Positions 22,500-33,894 of a DNA stretch of 64,000 nucleotides are shown piece by piece. A program made the position numbers and the translations under genes. This DNA is from Galeruca laticollis (Eukaryota > Arthropoda > Insecta > Coleoptera > Chrysomelidae): positions 7,653,754 to 7,717,753 of the forward strand of contig OY998177.1 of the NCBI GenBank assembly GCA_963921935.1, in the 5' to 3' direction. Below the pieces are notes generated by a model that saw nothing but the letters and a program-made list of their open reading frames with translations, ran no database searches and was not told the origin of the DNA. Positions within the stretch are counted from its first letter, which is position 1; every line of letters begins with the position of its first letter.

Positions 22500-24735
22500 A
22501 CACACAACACAGAATTCAATAATGTAAACATCATGAAACTGTAAGTACTTACATACCAACACACTTTGCACCACGATTTGAAAACCTTTCAGACACTGAT
22601 TTTACAAATAGTGAAATAGAATTTTCAAATAAAGGTTTAAAGTACAGCGTACCACCAGATGTACGAATAATATCAAGCAAATATTAGCTACCGAATCAGA
22701 AGCAGCTTTAAAATCTAATTCTAATAATTGTCTTTATAAGATATCAAAAATTGCCAATTTAATCAAAAATATTAAACCTTCAAATCTTAAACGTCCAAAA
22801 AAACTGACATTACAGTTATAAATTCAATCAAAAAGAAAGTAGAAAATAATAACCTAACAATTACAAAATGTGACTAGGGAAACGCCACTGTCATATTAAA
22901 AACGGAAGATTATAATTCAAAACTACATAAATTTATAGATTCTAGCGATGTTCAAATTCTTAGAGTAGACCCAACAAAAAAGTTTTGTGATAATGTAAGA
23001 AATATTGTTGATGATTTAAATTATCTCTTAAGTGATTATGAAAAGAGCTACATCACAAATTGAAATCCTCAAACTCCTCAATTATATGGAACCGCTAAAT
23101 TACATAAAGTATTGGAACCAATTAGACCTGCAGTTTCTTATGTTATTACTTCTAATAATATATAAGCAAAAAACTTAGCAATATACTCAATAATTACGGA
23201 TATATATCTAGATAATCAATTAAAAATTCAATATAACTTATCAAAAAATTAAAAACCTTCAACTTACAAGAAAACTCATTCCATTTGATATTACCAATAT
23301 GTTTACTAAAATTCCTACAAAAGAATGTCTAATGCAAGAAAATTACAAGAAGATAGAAATAGTAATCCAGGAATAATATCAGATATACTTCGTTTATTTG
23401 ATTTATGATTTAATTAGAATTATTTCCCTTTTGACAATAAGGTATATAATCACAATGAAGGTTTAACAATGGGTAGCCGCATGTCACCAATTTTGGCATA
23501 CATTTTTATGGACAGTTAAGAAAGGAAAATCATTAAAAGTAATATTTCAAAAAATTTCTTATTTTGGTATAGATATAGAGATGATGACATGTTAGTTTGT
23601 TTTATAGGTAGGGAACGACAATTAGATAAATTTCTCAACCATACTAATTATTTACACCAAAAATTTGATTTACATTAGAAGTTGAAGAAAATAACTCAAT
23701 CAATTCCCTTCATTTAGAAATTCGAAGAGTTAATAATGTACTTGATTATTCAATTTACAGAAAACCAACGGTTAACCATTACATATGATAAATAAACAAT
23801 TTGATAAAAAAGAGGAAAAAGTGGCATAACAACTAATATTTCCTTAATAAAGTACAGAAATAAAAAATTATAGAACCATCACATATGCATGTAATATTTT
23901 TAATATTATTTCAAACAAATACCACAATTGATTTTAAAACAGAAAGTAATGTAAGTACAACATTGTTAAATGAGAAAACAAAAATATCCCCACTAAAGAA
24001 GTCTGGTATATATATAAACTTAAATGTCCAGAATGTGAGGCTGTCATTTGGGTCAAACCCTTAGAAATTTGAAAATGCGATACAGTGAACACTTACGAGC
24101 ATACATATTGAAACAACCAGATTAATCCCACTACGCAAAACATCTACTTGACACCAAACATTCATTGACACCTAACACAGAACTAGAAATACTACATATT
24201 TGTGATAAGAAGACAATAACTGGATTTCCTTGAAGAATTGGAAATTAGAAGACCCTCAAGAAACCCACATTATAAAGTCGTCAATGACCAGATGAATCTA
24301 TGGAGTTCTCCATTTTTTAACTGTCTCCTTAAGTGATAATTGTGAAGATCAGCAGATATAGTTTTCCTTGTTTACTATAACATTTCACAGTTATCTTGGA
24401 TGGGAAAAAGATATCCAGGATATCCCCATAGGGTTAAACTTATCCAAACTTCAGTATTTGGTATATTATATCTTCTTCTTGTTTCTATTAGTATATATGA
24501 AGTAAATCACAAGGTGGATCACTTCTTGGTCTAGCGAAAAAAAATTATTAAATATCTGGTAGGTATCAAATGTAATGTAACTTCTGTCATTCTGACGATG
24601 ATATTTAGTATCAAAACAATTGTCAAACAGTTTCTCAATATATTGTGGAATTATCTACAAACATTTAGTTTCATTTACAACATGGATATGAGTTGATTCC
24701 ACAAAGTAAGGGTCGAGACAGTAAGTTTCTTGAAT
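22500..24735 (+). mobile_element. Penelope-like element, near full-length but decayed
   Basis: Plus strand. Blocks in order: NLSDTDFTNSEIEF near 22,590, GNATVILKTEDYNSKLH near 22,880, LYGTAKLHK near 23,080, motif A region near 23,285, HNEGLTMGSRMSPILAYIF (motif B) near 23,455, a degenerate YRDDMLVCFIGRERQ (motif C, usually YVDD) near 23,575, a GIY-YIG region near 24,000-24,120 and the tail LTPNTELEILHICDKK near 24,165. The 3' UTR runs to AGTAAGGGTCGAGACAGT near 24,720. It has many stops and frameshifts. Confidence 0.85.
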
Positions 24736-24739
24736 TCTA

Positions 24740-26045
24740 TTTTATGAATATTTGCTAATAGATATTCATACTGAACACACTATTCACTACCACTACAACA
24801 CACCCACAATCACTTTGTCTAGCGCCCATTTCGATAATCAAGTTATCCTCGTTAAAGATCGAAGGTAAACTGTTTAACTTAGGTAGTATCTTCAGTATTA
24901 TTCAGCATGATTGTTGTAGAGTCATCATTTATTTTTGCTGAATTTTTGAATATCACTCAAATATCTACAAAATATGGAATGTTTGAGCTATTATGTAGGC
25001 ATAAATCATGCTGTATGGGATCTAATTCTTACCTATGCGATTTTGTTACTTTTGAGGTAATAATCTGTATTAGCGTTTCTCTATACAATAAATAAAATAT
25101 GTCAGATCCCTTGATTCAATTCTTCTTTATAAATTTTTCAACAGATCTTGAAAGCAGAAATTAAGGAATTCTATCCACGCACTTGCGTGGCCAATGCTTC
25201 CAACTATTTGACCGTTCTCCCTTGAGATTTCTTGAATATTTGATGAACACAGTTAAAGGTCTCTCAGCACTTAAAGAAAATCCCTTTCTCTTCGAAAACG
25301 ACATTATTAAATTCGGAGTCTTGACCTGTGAGGGTAGATTGAGGAGAGTATGGAGTATTTTATGGAAATACTAGTGGCTTTATGTTAGTGTTCAAGTTTG
25401 CTCCATTTAATTAGTGATTCTTAATGACCATGAATAGGTATTTTTACAGAAATCATAATTTTTTTGACATACAAGGTTCTATGAAATGTAGCATGTTCGT
25501 TTTTGTGACTCTAGCTGGTTTGCTAAATCCAGCTTTTGAATATTCATATGCTCAATAAATTTCCAATTGAAAACTATTTTCAAACGGGTATATTCATAGA
25601 ATCCTTTTTGATAGGGACGAGGTTACACACTTCACCTTTCAGGACTATTTCTGATCTTATATTAAACGTGAAACAAAATCATATTACGGTTCGATGAGGA
25701 TGCATTGACATAAGAAAAAGTTTGACAATAATTCGACGCACCCATAACATCGTATCACATTTGGGAAAAATTAGTTACGAGCACTTTCTTATAAGCCCAA
25801 ACTTTTCTCTAGTACAACTATTGTTTGAATTTTCCAAAAAAAACTTCGTTATGTTGGAAAAAGTGGCTACATTGTATATTATCCTCCTAGCGAAATAGCC
25901 CAAATACCATCATAACGATTGTCTTCAAATAAGGTTTGAAATCAACAATTTAATCGTTCAGACAGTAATCCGTAAGATTAAACTAATAATACTACAGAGT
26001 TGTATGTGAACATACAATCATATCTAAGTCAATATAATTATTTTA
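24740..26045. other. No gene recognised
   Basis: Two open frames of 62-63 codons (24,907-25,095 and 25,183-25,374, plus strand) show no known motif. A short perfect palindrome CCACGCACTTGCGTGG lies at about 25,173. Confidence 0.4.
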
Positions 26046-26047
26046 TT

Positions 26048-26290
26048 TTCTCAAATTAAACAAACTGTTTCTAGATAATTCGACAATATATTGAAAAAAT
26101 GGTGAAAATTCTAAGAACTTTGATAGTTGTTTCGATATTGCTATCATCGTCAGAATGATAGAAATTACATTTCATGTGATGCTTACCTAATCATTATTAA
26201 TTACTTTTGGATAGTTCAAGAAGTGATTTACCTTATGATTGACTCAATATATAATAATTGGAAACAGAAGAAGATATGATATGTTTTTTC
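26048..26290 (-). mobile_element. Penelope-like element, 3' UTR fragment
   Basis: On the minus strand it matches the 3' UTRs near 24.5-24.7 kb and 55.95-56.15 kb: TATATCTTCTTCTGTTTCC, the CAATCATAAGGTAAATCACTT block, CTGACGATGATAGCAATATCG and GTCGAATTATCTAGAAACAG. No coding part. Confidence 0.75.
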
Positions 26291-27561
26291 ATAAAACGAT
26301 TTTTCATTTTGTAATCAAACTCTGTAATTTCAAATTTTTCATTGTTTCATTTTCCAATCTAAAAATTGCTTGACGAAGGAAAAATGGACACGAACTAATG
26401 GAAAACAAAGAGTAACTTATAATTACCATGTTATGAACAAATCAATCCTCAGAAAAATGAAGTGAAAGAGAATTTTAAGAAAATAAAATAAAATAACATT
26501 CGGTAATTCTATAGTGAACTATGCACAATATTGCGTATCTATAGTTAAGATACTAGCTTTTCTAGAAATTGTTAATAAGTACATCGTATCTTTAGATATG
26601 ATATTCGCTCGCTACTTCAGCAATAACAAATCTTACTTCGTATCACTGTGAAATTAAATGTACAGAAGTTTTGGCTTTTTTAAAACTATATGTTACATAC
26701 GGGAAGATTCCTACATAAAACCACTATACCTTGACCTTATTTCAAATGTTATCGTTATAAGATCGTCCCAAAAACATAGAAAATTCTGAACTCATTTCCT
26801 GGAAAATGACGATGTTTTTATTTGCGATCATCGAATTGTATTCAAATAGCTTAACACTTAAGAGTTAGACATGATATAGAATGGTTTAAACATCCCTGAT
26901 CGGCATAAGAATTGAAAAATAAGGAATTCGTGAAAAATTTATACTTGCAAATATTTGCTTTATAATGTTGGGATTAATTTCTTGAAAACTTTTTATTTAT
27001 TGACAATTTCGATTATACTCATGATTTTTTTCAAATATCTACTAGGCTCCTATCTAGACAACAATAAACTTAATCATTAACAGAAAGCGGTTTTTGCTGT
27101 CAAAGCTCTGAAAAATCCGCCACTGCATCCATCTCTCGTTCCGAAGGGTGGTTTCTCACCCTAACCCCGACTGGTTCACTTACCCTCTAAGATCGGAGAC
27201 AGATTTTTAAAATTCTTGGAGGAATTTCAAATAAAATGATTTCTATCTCCCCAAAGACAATTCATCTGTAATCAATGACGGTGTATTTGGACTACGCCAT
27301 TCAAATATTAATGCACTTAGAAAAACTCGTCGGTTTTGTCGGCATTGGCCCTTGAATGAATGAGTTTAATCGCATTTGGGAAACACAGAAGGGATTTTTA
27401 TTTAAAATGCTGTTATTTCGGAGTTTTGCTGTCGAAAGAAGAAAGGGCTTGAGTTAAATGCGTTATAACTAAACATTAGATGATAAAGTATATATTCAAT
27501 ATGTAGAAGGTGTTCCCTAAGTGAAAGATTCAAATTTGAAGTAGACAACGTACTGGCCAAT
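26291..27561. other. No gene recognised
   Basis: AT-rich flank of the Maverick derivative. A somewhat GC-richer patch at about 27,110-27,200 has no motif I can place. Confidence 0.4.
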
Positions 27562-27664
27562 AGTATACACTGCGTTATTTATAAAATGCGACATAGGCTT
27601 TCCTGTACAAAACTGTCAAACGCAAGCTAACCTTTTTACCAAATAGCGTTCGTGAAAAATAATA

Positions 27665-27895
27665 ACAGATTTGAAAAGGTCATTAAAAAATAAATTCTAA
27701 TGCACTTTTAATTTACTTGAATTCGGTCTGGTTTACTAAGAAAATGCATAATTATGTTTTTAAAAGTCGTACGACATTTTTATAAGACTTTGGAATACTA
27801 AGGACCGGTGCCGATGTGGCCGAGTTGGTACGTGGTACTCAAAATTTCAAGTTGAACGTGAAGACTCGCGGTACGCTCCCGCATTGTGTCCGAAA
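27665..27895. repeat. Left terminal inverted repeat of the mariner-like element
   Basis: Pairs with 29,385-29,615. Similarity fades beyond about 230 bp. Confidence 0.8.
27811..27893 (+). other. tRNA-like sequence in left terminal repeat
   Basis: TGGCCGAGTTGG at 27,817-27,828 is a perfect A-box of Leu/Ser-type tRNAs. It is followed after about 40 bp by a degenerate B-box (GGTACGCTCCC). It does not fold into a plausible intact tRNA, so it is a tRNA-derived or tRNA-like promoter block. Confidence 0.55.
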
Positions 27896-27977
27896 TGTTT
27901 TTTCATAATTTTTTACCAAAAAGAAATTTTGAGTAGAGATATTTAAAATGAGACAATTTTTTAAGCTGCAAATTTAT

Positions 27978-29008
27978 TTATGTAATTAAATGCTCAAATG
28001 GTTTTCCGTTTGCCGCTAAACAGTGTCCCAAACGACCATAAAAGTTTCGCCGTACATTATCAATAACAGTTCTACTAATTTTCCGACATTCATTAATAAT
28101 AATATTCTTCAATTCATCTTCTGTTTCCTCATTTATTAGGAAACCTCATAAAAAGAAATCGGGGGTGCTCAGTCTGGAAATCTTACCGGCCAATTTATTG
28201 TACCCCCTCGACCTATCCACGTATTTCGGAAAACAGTATCAAGATATTCCCGTACTTCCTTACTGGAATGAGCCGGGCAACCATCATGTTGAGACCATAC
28301 TGAAACATGTCCAGATGCAGCATTGGCAATTTGGGGTTCCTATTTCATTTTGGAGAATATTCAAATATTCTTGGCCATTGAATTTATTACTGAGGAAGGA
28401 AGGATCAATTATTTTATCACAAAATATGCCTGCCCATACGTTTACTTTTCACTTGTATTGGGTATGAGACACACTTATTTTACATGGATTTACTGTATCC
28501 CAATACCTTTGATTTTGTTTGTTACTTTTTCTCTTTAAAACAAAACTAGGCTCGTCGGTAAAACAGATGTATCTTAAAAAATCCCTATTTCGGTTGGCTT
28601 TGTCTATCATAATTTCGCAGGAAAATTTTCTATTGAAATAGTCTTGCTCAAAAACTTCTTGCACATCATTGAGTTTGTAAGCTTTGAAGCCGTTTTTTCT
28701 TAGAACACTGTGTACTTTAAAAATACATTTGTATCTAGTGCCACGCGTCTAATGGTGGTCCTTGGTTTTTCGACCAAAGCCAACAAAATGAACAGGTCAA
28801 TCTCCATTAATGTTGTTCAATTTCTTCGCCGGTGCTTCGGTTTTAGTCACAACGCTGTTTCAAATTGTTTAATAATTTGATGTATCCTGTGATGCGGTAC
28901 ATCAGCCTGACCATTGGACATATTAAATAGAAATTGTTTAATATCGCGACTACTGTGACCGCCATAATACATACGAACAATTTGCATAGTTTCTTCGCGA
29001 GTAAGCAT
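27978..29008 (-). pseudogene. Mariner-like transposase, decayed
   Basis: Starts MLTREETMQIVRMYYGGHSS and runs about 340 codons to FEHLIT and a stop. The first catalytic Asp is in YICFTDEPSFVL, followed by the NKQNQRYW motif; the second is in a QHDGCPAHSS-type block near 28,295; the third, with a broken PD motif, is just before PPDFFL near 28,170. This is the Tc1/mariner branch with an N-terminal DUF4817-like domain, common in insects. The longest intact run is 28,449-28,664; frameshifts and stops lie on both sides. The relic at 60.1-64 kb belongs to the same broad group. Confidence 0.85.
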
Positions 29009-29384
29009 TTTACAACGAGAATAAAAATAAATAATAACTAACTGATAAGAATTAAAAACTACCTAAAATAAAAACAATAAAATAAATTAAATAATGGGAA
29101 AACACGAACAGTTTTAAATGAAATTATAACTATTATAATAAATTAAAACTTACTCACAAGTACACTAAAATAACAAATCTAATCGCTCCAAAAATACTTA
29201 TTCGCTCCAAATATTACAAATTGTTAAGAATGAAAATGACAATATTTGGAAGGCTACCTACTAGATTTTGCTTTTTAAAATTGATACTAAATTGTCTTTT
29301 CTTCAAATAAATAAATTTTTGAAACAAATGAAATTGATGTTTTTTAGATAGAAATTGTAAAAAAAGAACTAAAAACCAGAAAAA

Positions 29385-29615
29385 TTCGTCACAGCGTGGG
29401 ATCGAATTTTTATCCTCCACATTCAACTTTCAAATTTCGCGCGCCGAGCACCAACTCGGCCATATCTTGTGCCGGTTGTTTGTATTCGAAAGTGATATAA
29501 AAATATCGTACGACTTTTAAAAACGTAATTATACATTTTCTTATTAAACCAGACCGAATTTAAGAAAATTAAAAGTGTACTTGAATTTATTTTTTAATCA
29601 CCTTTTAAAATCTGT
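29385..29615. repeat. Right terminal inverted repeat of the mariner-like element
   Basis: Pairs with 27,665-27,895. Confidence 0.8.
29390..29470 (-). other. tRNA-like sequence in right terminal repeat
   Basis: On the minus strand GATATGGCCGAGTTGGTGC (A-box TGGCCGAGTTGG at 29,451-29,462) is followed by AATTCGATCCC (29,398-29,408), 9 of 11 positions of the B-box consensus. This copy is better preserved than the left one. Confidence 0.6.
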
Positions 29616-29749
29616 TAGTAAAGGAGCTAGGCGGGTTCTAGACCATTCCTTATGCAAATTAACATGGGAAATCGCCAAGGTCCATCGTGGTAATTTTTGA
29701 CTCAATTCGATCTGCGCATGCGGCGGCCGTCAGCAATTTTTGGTGTAAG

Positions 29750-30240
29750 AAGCGAAGGGGTTTGAATAGCACGGGGGATGGGGGTTTCGGTAGGGGTAGC
29801 GGCTACGGGGGATGGGGGGCCCGGGCCGCCAAAGAAGAAGCGAAGAGGGAAGGGTAGCGTCTGCGGGGATCAAGTAAGGGTGTAAGAAGAAGCGAAGAGG
29901 GAAGGGTAGCACGGGGATGGGGGTCCGGTTGGGGTCGCGGCTACGGCCCGGGCGAAGTCTTTGCGGGGGTTATGCAATGATTTAGAAGAAGCGAAGAGGG
30001 AAGGGTAGCACGGAGGAGGGTAGCGCCTACGGGGATTACGTAAGTAAGGGTGTATACAAGAGAAGCGAAGAGGGAAGGGTAGCACGGGGGAGGGTAGCGC
30101 CTATGGGGATTACGCAAGTAAGGGTGTATACAAGAGAAGCGAAGAGGGAAGGGTAGCACGGGGGAGGGTAGCGCCTACGGGGATTACGCAAGTAAGGGTG
30201 TATACAAGAGAAGCGAAGAGGGTTTTAAGGGTAGCGTCTA
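29750..30240 (+). repeat. GC-rich ~73-bp tandem array (left arm)
   Basis: Units contain AGAAGCGAAGAGGGAAGGGT, AGCACGGGGGAGGGTAGCG, CCTACGGGGATTACG and CAAGTAAGGGTGTATACAAG. G-runs at about 29,773-29,819 form a potential quadruplex. ORFs here (29,730-30,159) are repeat translations. Confidence 0.85.
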
Positions 30241-30690
30241 CGGGGATTACGGTATGGGGGTTATGCAAAATCAGGTGTCGCTTGCCATCATTGTCATAAC
30301 GGCGCTAACTATTTGTTACCAGAGTGCCAAAACGGCCGTGGGTAGCTGGGGTAGCTAAGCTACTTTTCCCGTATACTGCGCATGTTTTCCGTTACATGTA
30401 GATCTAAAAAGACACATTTCGACGATCTGCGCAAGTGTTAAGGCCTTTCTTCATATCTCTGTTATTATTTGTTGGATTGGAGTCTAATAAACGCCAATAT
30501 GATTGTTCGAATATTATCGTATACAGGATGTACAAAGATGCCATTAGGGCACTAGCACATATCTCTGCTATTGGTCAGATTGAAGTCAAATAAACGATAT
30601 TATATTTGTTAGAATATTATCGTATACAGGATGTGCAAATATGCCAATACTACCACATACTAGCAAGTAATGACGGTAGCGTCTACGGGG
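30241..30690. other. Linker with two ~105-bp-type repeat units (left arm)
   Basis: Unique sequence with a TCGCTTGCCATCATTGTCAT stretch, then two diverged copies of the 106-bp unit (TATACAGGATGTACAAAGATG and GCACTAGCACATATCTCTGC). Mirrored at about 45,660-46,085. Confidence 0.6.
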
Positions 30691-31500
30691 TTATGCAAAA
30701 AGTGTGTATGTTGTTACGTGTATAAGGTAGAGGGTGGGTTAGAAGAATCGAAGGGGTTTGGGTAGCGTCTACGGGGATTACGCAAGGGTGTACGGGGAAT
30801 ATGCGAAAAGTGTGTATGTTGTTACGTGTATAAGGTAAGAGGGTGGCTTAGAAGCGAACGGGTTTGGGTAGCTACTACGGGGATTACGCAAGTAAGGGTG
30901 TACGGGGGTTATGCGAAAAGTGTGTATGTTGTTACGTGTATAAGGTAGAGGGTGGTTTAGAAACGAAGGGGTTTGGGTAGCGTCTACGGGGATTACGCAA
31001 GGGTGTACGGGGGTTATGCGAAAAGTGTGTATGTTGTTACGTGTATAAGATAGAGGGTGGTTTAGAAGCGAAGGGGTTTGGGTAGCGTCTACGGGGATTA
31101 CGCAAGTAAGGGTGTACGGGGGTTATGCAAAAAGTGTGTATGTTGTTACGTGTATAAGGTAGAGGGTGGTTTAGAAGCGAAGAGGGTTTGGGTAGCACGG
31201 GGGAGGCGTCAACGGGGATTACGCAAGGGTGTACGGGGGTTATGCGAAAAGTGTGTATGTTGTTACGTGTATAAGGTAGAGGGTGGTTTAGAAGAAGCGA
31301 AGGGGTTTGGGAAGCGTCTACGGGGGATTACGAAGGGTGTGAACAGGGGTTATGCAAAAAGTGTCTATGTTTTTACGTGTATAAGGTAGGGGGTGGTTTA
31401 CAAGCGAAGAGGGTTTTAAGGGTAGCGTCTATGGGGGAGGGGGGGCGTCTACGCGGATTACGTAAATAAGGGTGTACGGGGGTTATGCAGAAAGTAAATA
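30690..31500 (+). repeat. G-rich ~107-115-bp tandem array, 7 units (left arm)
   Basis: AAAGTGT(G/C)TATGTTGTTACGTG recurs near 30,698, 30,807, 30,914, 31,021, 31,130, 31,245 and 31,360. Each is followed by GGTAGAGGGTGGTTTAGAAG, GGGTAGCGTCTACGGGG and a GGTGTACGGGGGTTATGC block. The 103-codon frame at 31,078-31,389 is the repeat itself. Confidence 0.9.
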
Positions 31501-31615
31501 GTAAATAAGGGTGTATACAAGAAGTAATTAGAAGAAAGAAAATATATGGAGGATTGTGTGTGTAAGAGATGAGGGGTAGTGCTCACGAGGGGGGGAAAAG
31601 ACATTATGATTGTTA

Positions 31616-32344
31616 ACAGGATGTGCAAAAAATATGCCATTAGGGAACTAGCACATATCTCTGCTATTGGTCAGATTTTTATGGAACAAAAGAAATTATG
31701 ATTGTTAGATTATCATCGTATACAGGATGTGCAAAAAGATGCAATTAGGGCACTAGCACATATTTCTGCTATTGGTCAGATTTTTATGGAACAAAAGACA
31801 TTATGATTGTTAGATTATTATCGTATACAGGATGTACAAAAAAGATGCCATTAGGGCACTAGCACATATCTCCGCTATTGGTCGGATTTTTATGGAACAA
31901 AAGACATTATGATTGATAGATTATTATCATATGCAGGATGTGCAAAAAAAGATGCCATTAGGGCACTAGCACATATCTCTGCTATTGGTCAGATTTTTTA
32001 TGGAACAAAAGACAATATGATTGTTAGATTATTAACGTATACAGGATGTGCAAAGATGTCATTAGGGCACTAGCACATATCTCTGCCATTATTGATCAGA
32101 TTTTTATGGAACAAAAGACATTATGATTGTTAGATTATTAACGTATACAGGATGTGCAAAAAATACGCCATTAGGGCACTAGCACATATTTCTGCTATTG
32201 GTCAGATTTTTATGGAACAAAAGACATTATGATTGTTGGATTATTATCATATACAGGATGTGCAAAAAAATATGCCATTAGGGCACTAGCATATATCTTT
32301 GCTATTGGTCAGATTTTTTATGGAACAGAAGACATTATGATATC
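31616..32344 (+). repeat. 106-bp tandem array, 7 units (left arm)
   Basis: Units begin ACAGGATGTGCAAAAA and contain GCCATTAGGGCACTAGCACA, TCTGCTATTGGTCAG, TTTTTATGGAACAAAAGACA and TTATGATTGTTAGATTATTA. The array runs straight into the integrase frame. The same repeat, highly diverged, fills much of 4.7-7.4 kb. Confidence 0.9.
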
Positions 32345-33269
32345 ATGTCTGCAGACAGGATTCAACTTGTTAAAGAATTGCATAAACCGATCCGACGGAA
32401 TTATCCACGTCAACGAACAATAATCAAAGGTCTTGATGACTTATGGCAAATGGATTTAGCCGGAATGAGACCTTATGCAAAGCATAATAAAGGATTTAAA
32501 ATGATTTTGGTGGTTATCGATTGTTTCTCGAAATTCATGTGGACTCGTCCACTCAAAGACGAAAACAGCCGAAGAAATAACATGAGCATTTTCGAGTATT
32601 ATCAGGAGTCGAACGCCAGAAAATCTACAATCAGATCAGGGAACGGAATTTTACAATAGTAAATTCAAATCGTTAATGAAAAAACATAATATCAATCATT
32701 ATAGTACATTTAGTACGAAGAAAGCTGAAATTGCAGAAAGAGTTATTAGAACGCTCAAAACGAAACTCTATAAGTATTTCAGCTTAATTGGGAAATACCA
32801 ATGGATCGATATTTTACCTCAAATCACAAAGGAATACAACGACACAAAACATAGTAAAACTGGATACAAACCATCAGAGGTGAATCGAAGTAACGAAAAA
32901 TTGATTTTAAATAAGAAATTCAGTTATTTGAAAATCGCCGGACCCTGAAAATTAAATGTGGGAGATATTGTGCGAATAAGTAAAGCGAAACATGCTTTTG
33001 AAAAAGGTTACACTCCCAATTTTACAACTGAGCTATTCAAAATCACGAAAGTCAAAATAACGAATCCTGTAACGTATTTGATAGAAGATATGACTGGATC
33101 GTCTATTAGAGGTTGTTTCTATGAAGAATAATTACAAAAAACCAAAAATCCCCACATTTATCTCGTTGAAAAGGTGTTGAAGAGGAAACGTAACAAAATG
33201 TACGTTAAATGGTTAGGATTAGATGAAAAACATAACAGTTGGATTAACACTGATGATGTAGTAGTATAG
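32345..33269 (+). pseudogene. Maverick/Polinton integrase, left arm copy
   Basis: A DDE integrase that would join element DNA to the host. The frame opens at SADRIQLVKELHKPIRRNYP, right after the repeat array, so the usual N-terminal part is missing. First Asp: DDLWQMDLA; then FKMILVVIDCFSKFMW. Second Asp: SDQGTE-type block near 32,640 (in shifted frame). Glu: KAEIAERVIRTLKT near 32,725. It ends in a chromodomain-like segment near 33,155-33,265 (YLVEKVLKRKRNKMYVKW, then SWINTDDVVV). This copy has an extra A near 32,556 that shifts the frame. A TGA after the first core block, another at about 32,946 and a TAA near 33,130 also break it. Confidence 0.85.
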
Positions 33270-33354
33270 ATCACCAGCAACCAATCAACTTTAATTGAGA
33301 GGAGGACAGAGATAAACATATAAATTGATCGACATTAGTTTAGAAGTCATCATA

Positions 33355-33636
33355 ATGAGTAGTCACGATTCTGGGTATTATAGTGTTACAATGTCATGTA
33401 GTGATAATAGTAGTTATGATGAAGAACCAAATTATGATCGTGATTTAGATCAAATTGTACTTAATTATGAAATTGCAATAAGAAAAGAAAGACATTATTT
33501 ATTGCATACAGTTTTCAATGTTGGTCATCGATTTGAAGTTGGATGTTGCCTGAGTCCTGCCAGAACTTTTGCACCTGCCATCATTTTATCATCGTTTTTA
33601 TCGTGGAACCTTCAAAAATGTCATTCAATACTTTAG
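33355..33636 (+). CDS. Unknown small ORF 1, left arm
   Basis: 93 codons from MSSHDSGYYSV. The first half is acidic and Ser/Asp/Tyr-rich, the second half more hydrophobic with Cys. It lies 85 bp after the integrase on the same strand. The right arm preserves the same frame with a handful of substitutions. It overlaps the next ORF by 19 bp in another frame. I do not recognise it; it could be a small Maverick accessory protein or a leftover. Confidence 0.4.
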   Translation: MSSHDSGYYSVTMSCSDNSSYDEEPNYDRDLDQIVLNYEIAIRKERHYLLHTVFNVGHRFEVGCCLSPARTFAPAIILSSFLSWNLQKCHSIL

Positions 33637-33890
33637 AATGGGATAAGATCATAGAAGTGCTGCATAAAAGTAACGAGTTATTCTTCAATTCTCCAGATGA
33701 TGATGTTGTAGATTCTAATCCCATCATGTTGTACCAAGATTTTTGTCAAATAACTAAAGTTATTTATGATAATCAAAAATTTGTGAAAATTCAGAAAGAT
33801 GATGTAACAGTTTTTCTCGATGAAGAAGAAGTTGTAGAAATTCTACGTGTTCATGAGAATTTGCTTCAACATCACATTTCAATTTTATGA
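33618..33890 (+). CDS. Unknown small ORF 2, left arm
   Basis: 91 codons from MSFNTLEWDKIIEVL. Acidic, predicted mostly helical, with DDDVVD and DEEEVVEIL. The start was chosen at this ATG because upstream in-frame sequence reads as the other frame of ORF 1. The right arm keeps it intact, with changes such as I/H and D/Y. It is among the few full-length open frames in the whole element. No family recognised. Confidence 0.45.
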   Translation: MSFNTLEWDKIIEVLHKSNELFFNSPDDDVVDSNPIMLYQDFCQITKVIYDNQKFVKIQKDDVTVFLDEEEVVEILRVHENLLQHHISIL

Positions 33891-33894
33891 GTTA

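Larger units (their letters stand above)
27665..29615 (-). mobile_element. Mariner-like element in the left arm only
   Basis: 1,951 bp flanked by TA on both sides (27,663-27,664 and 29,616-29,617). Inverted repeats of about 230 bp start ACAGATTT(G/T)AAAAGGT and share ATTAAAAAATAAATTC, ATTCGGTCTGGTTTA, TTTTTAAAAGTCGTACGA and a tRNA-like block. At the matching place the right arm has TAACAGAAGTAAAGG, which looks like an empty site or an excision footprint. Confidence 0.9.

Noticed and set aside
27811..27893. A functional tRNA-Leu or tRNA-Ser gene
   Set aside because: The B-box is degenerate and I could not build an acceptor stem or a convincing anticodon arm.
29634..29644. GGTTCTAGACC as a pol III B-box at the Maverick end
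   Set aside because: No A-box at a suitable distance upstream; probably chance.
29730..31389. Long ORFs in the GC-rich arm repeats as proteins
   Set aside because: They are translations of tandem units, open mainly because the repeats lack stops; both strands show similar frames.
31616..32344. CRISPR-like array
   Set aside because: Units are continuous ~106-bp tandem repeats without unique spacers, in eukaryotic transposon DNA.
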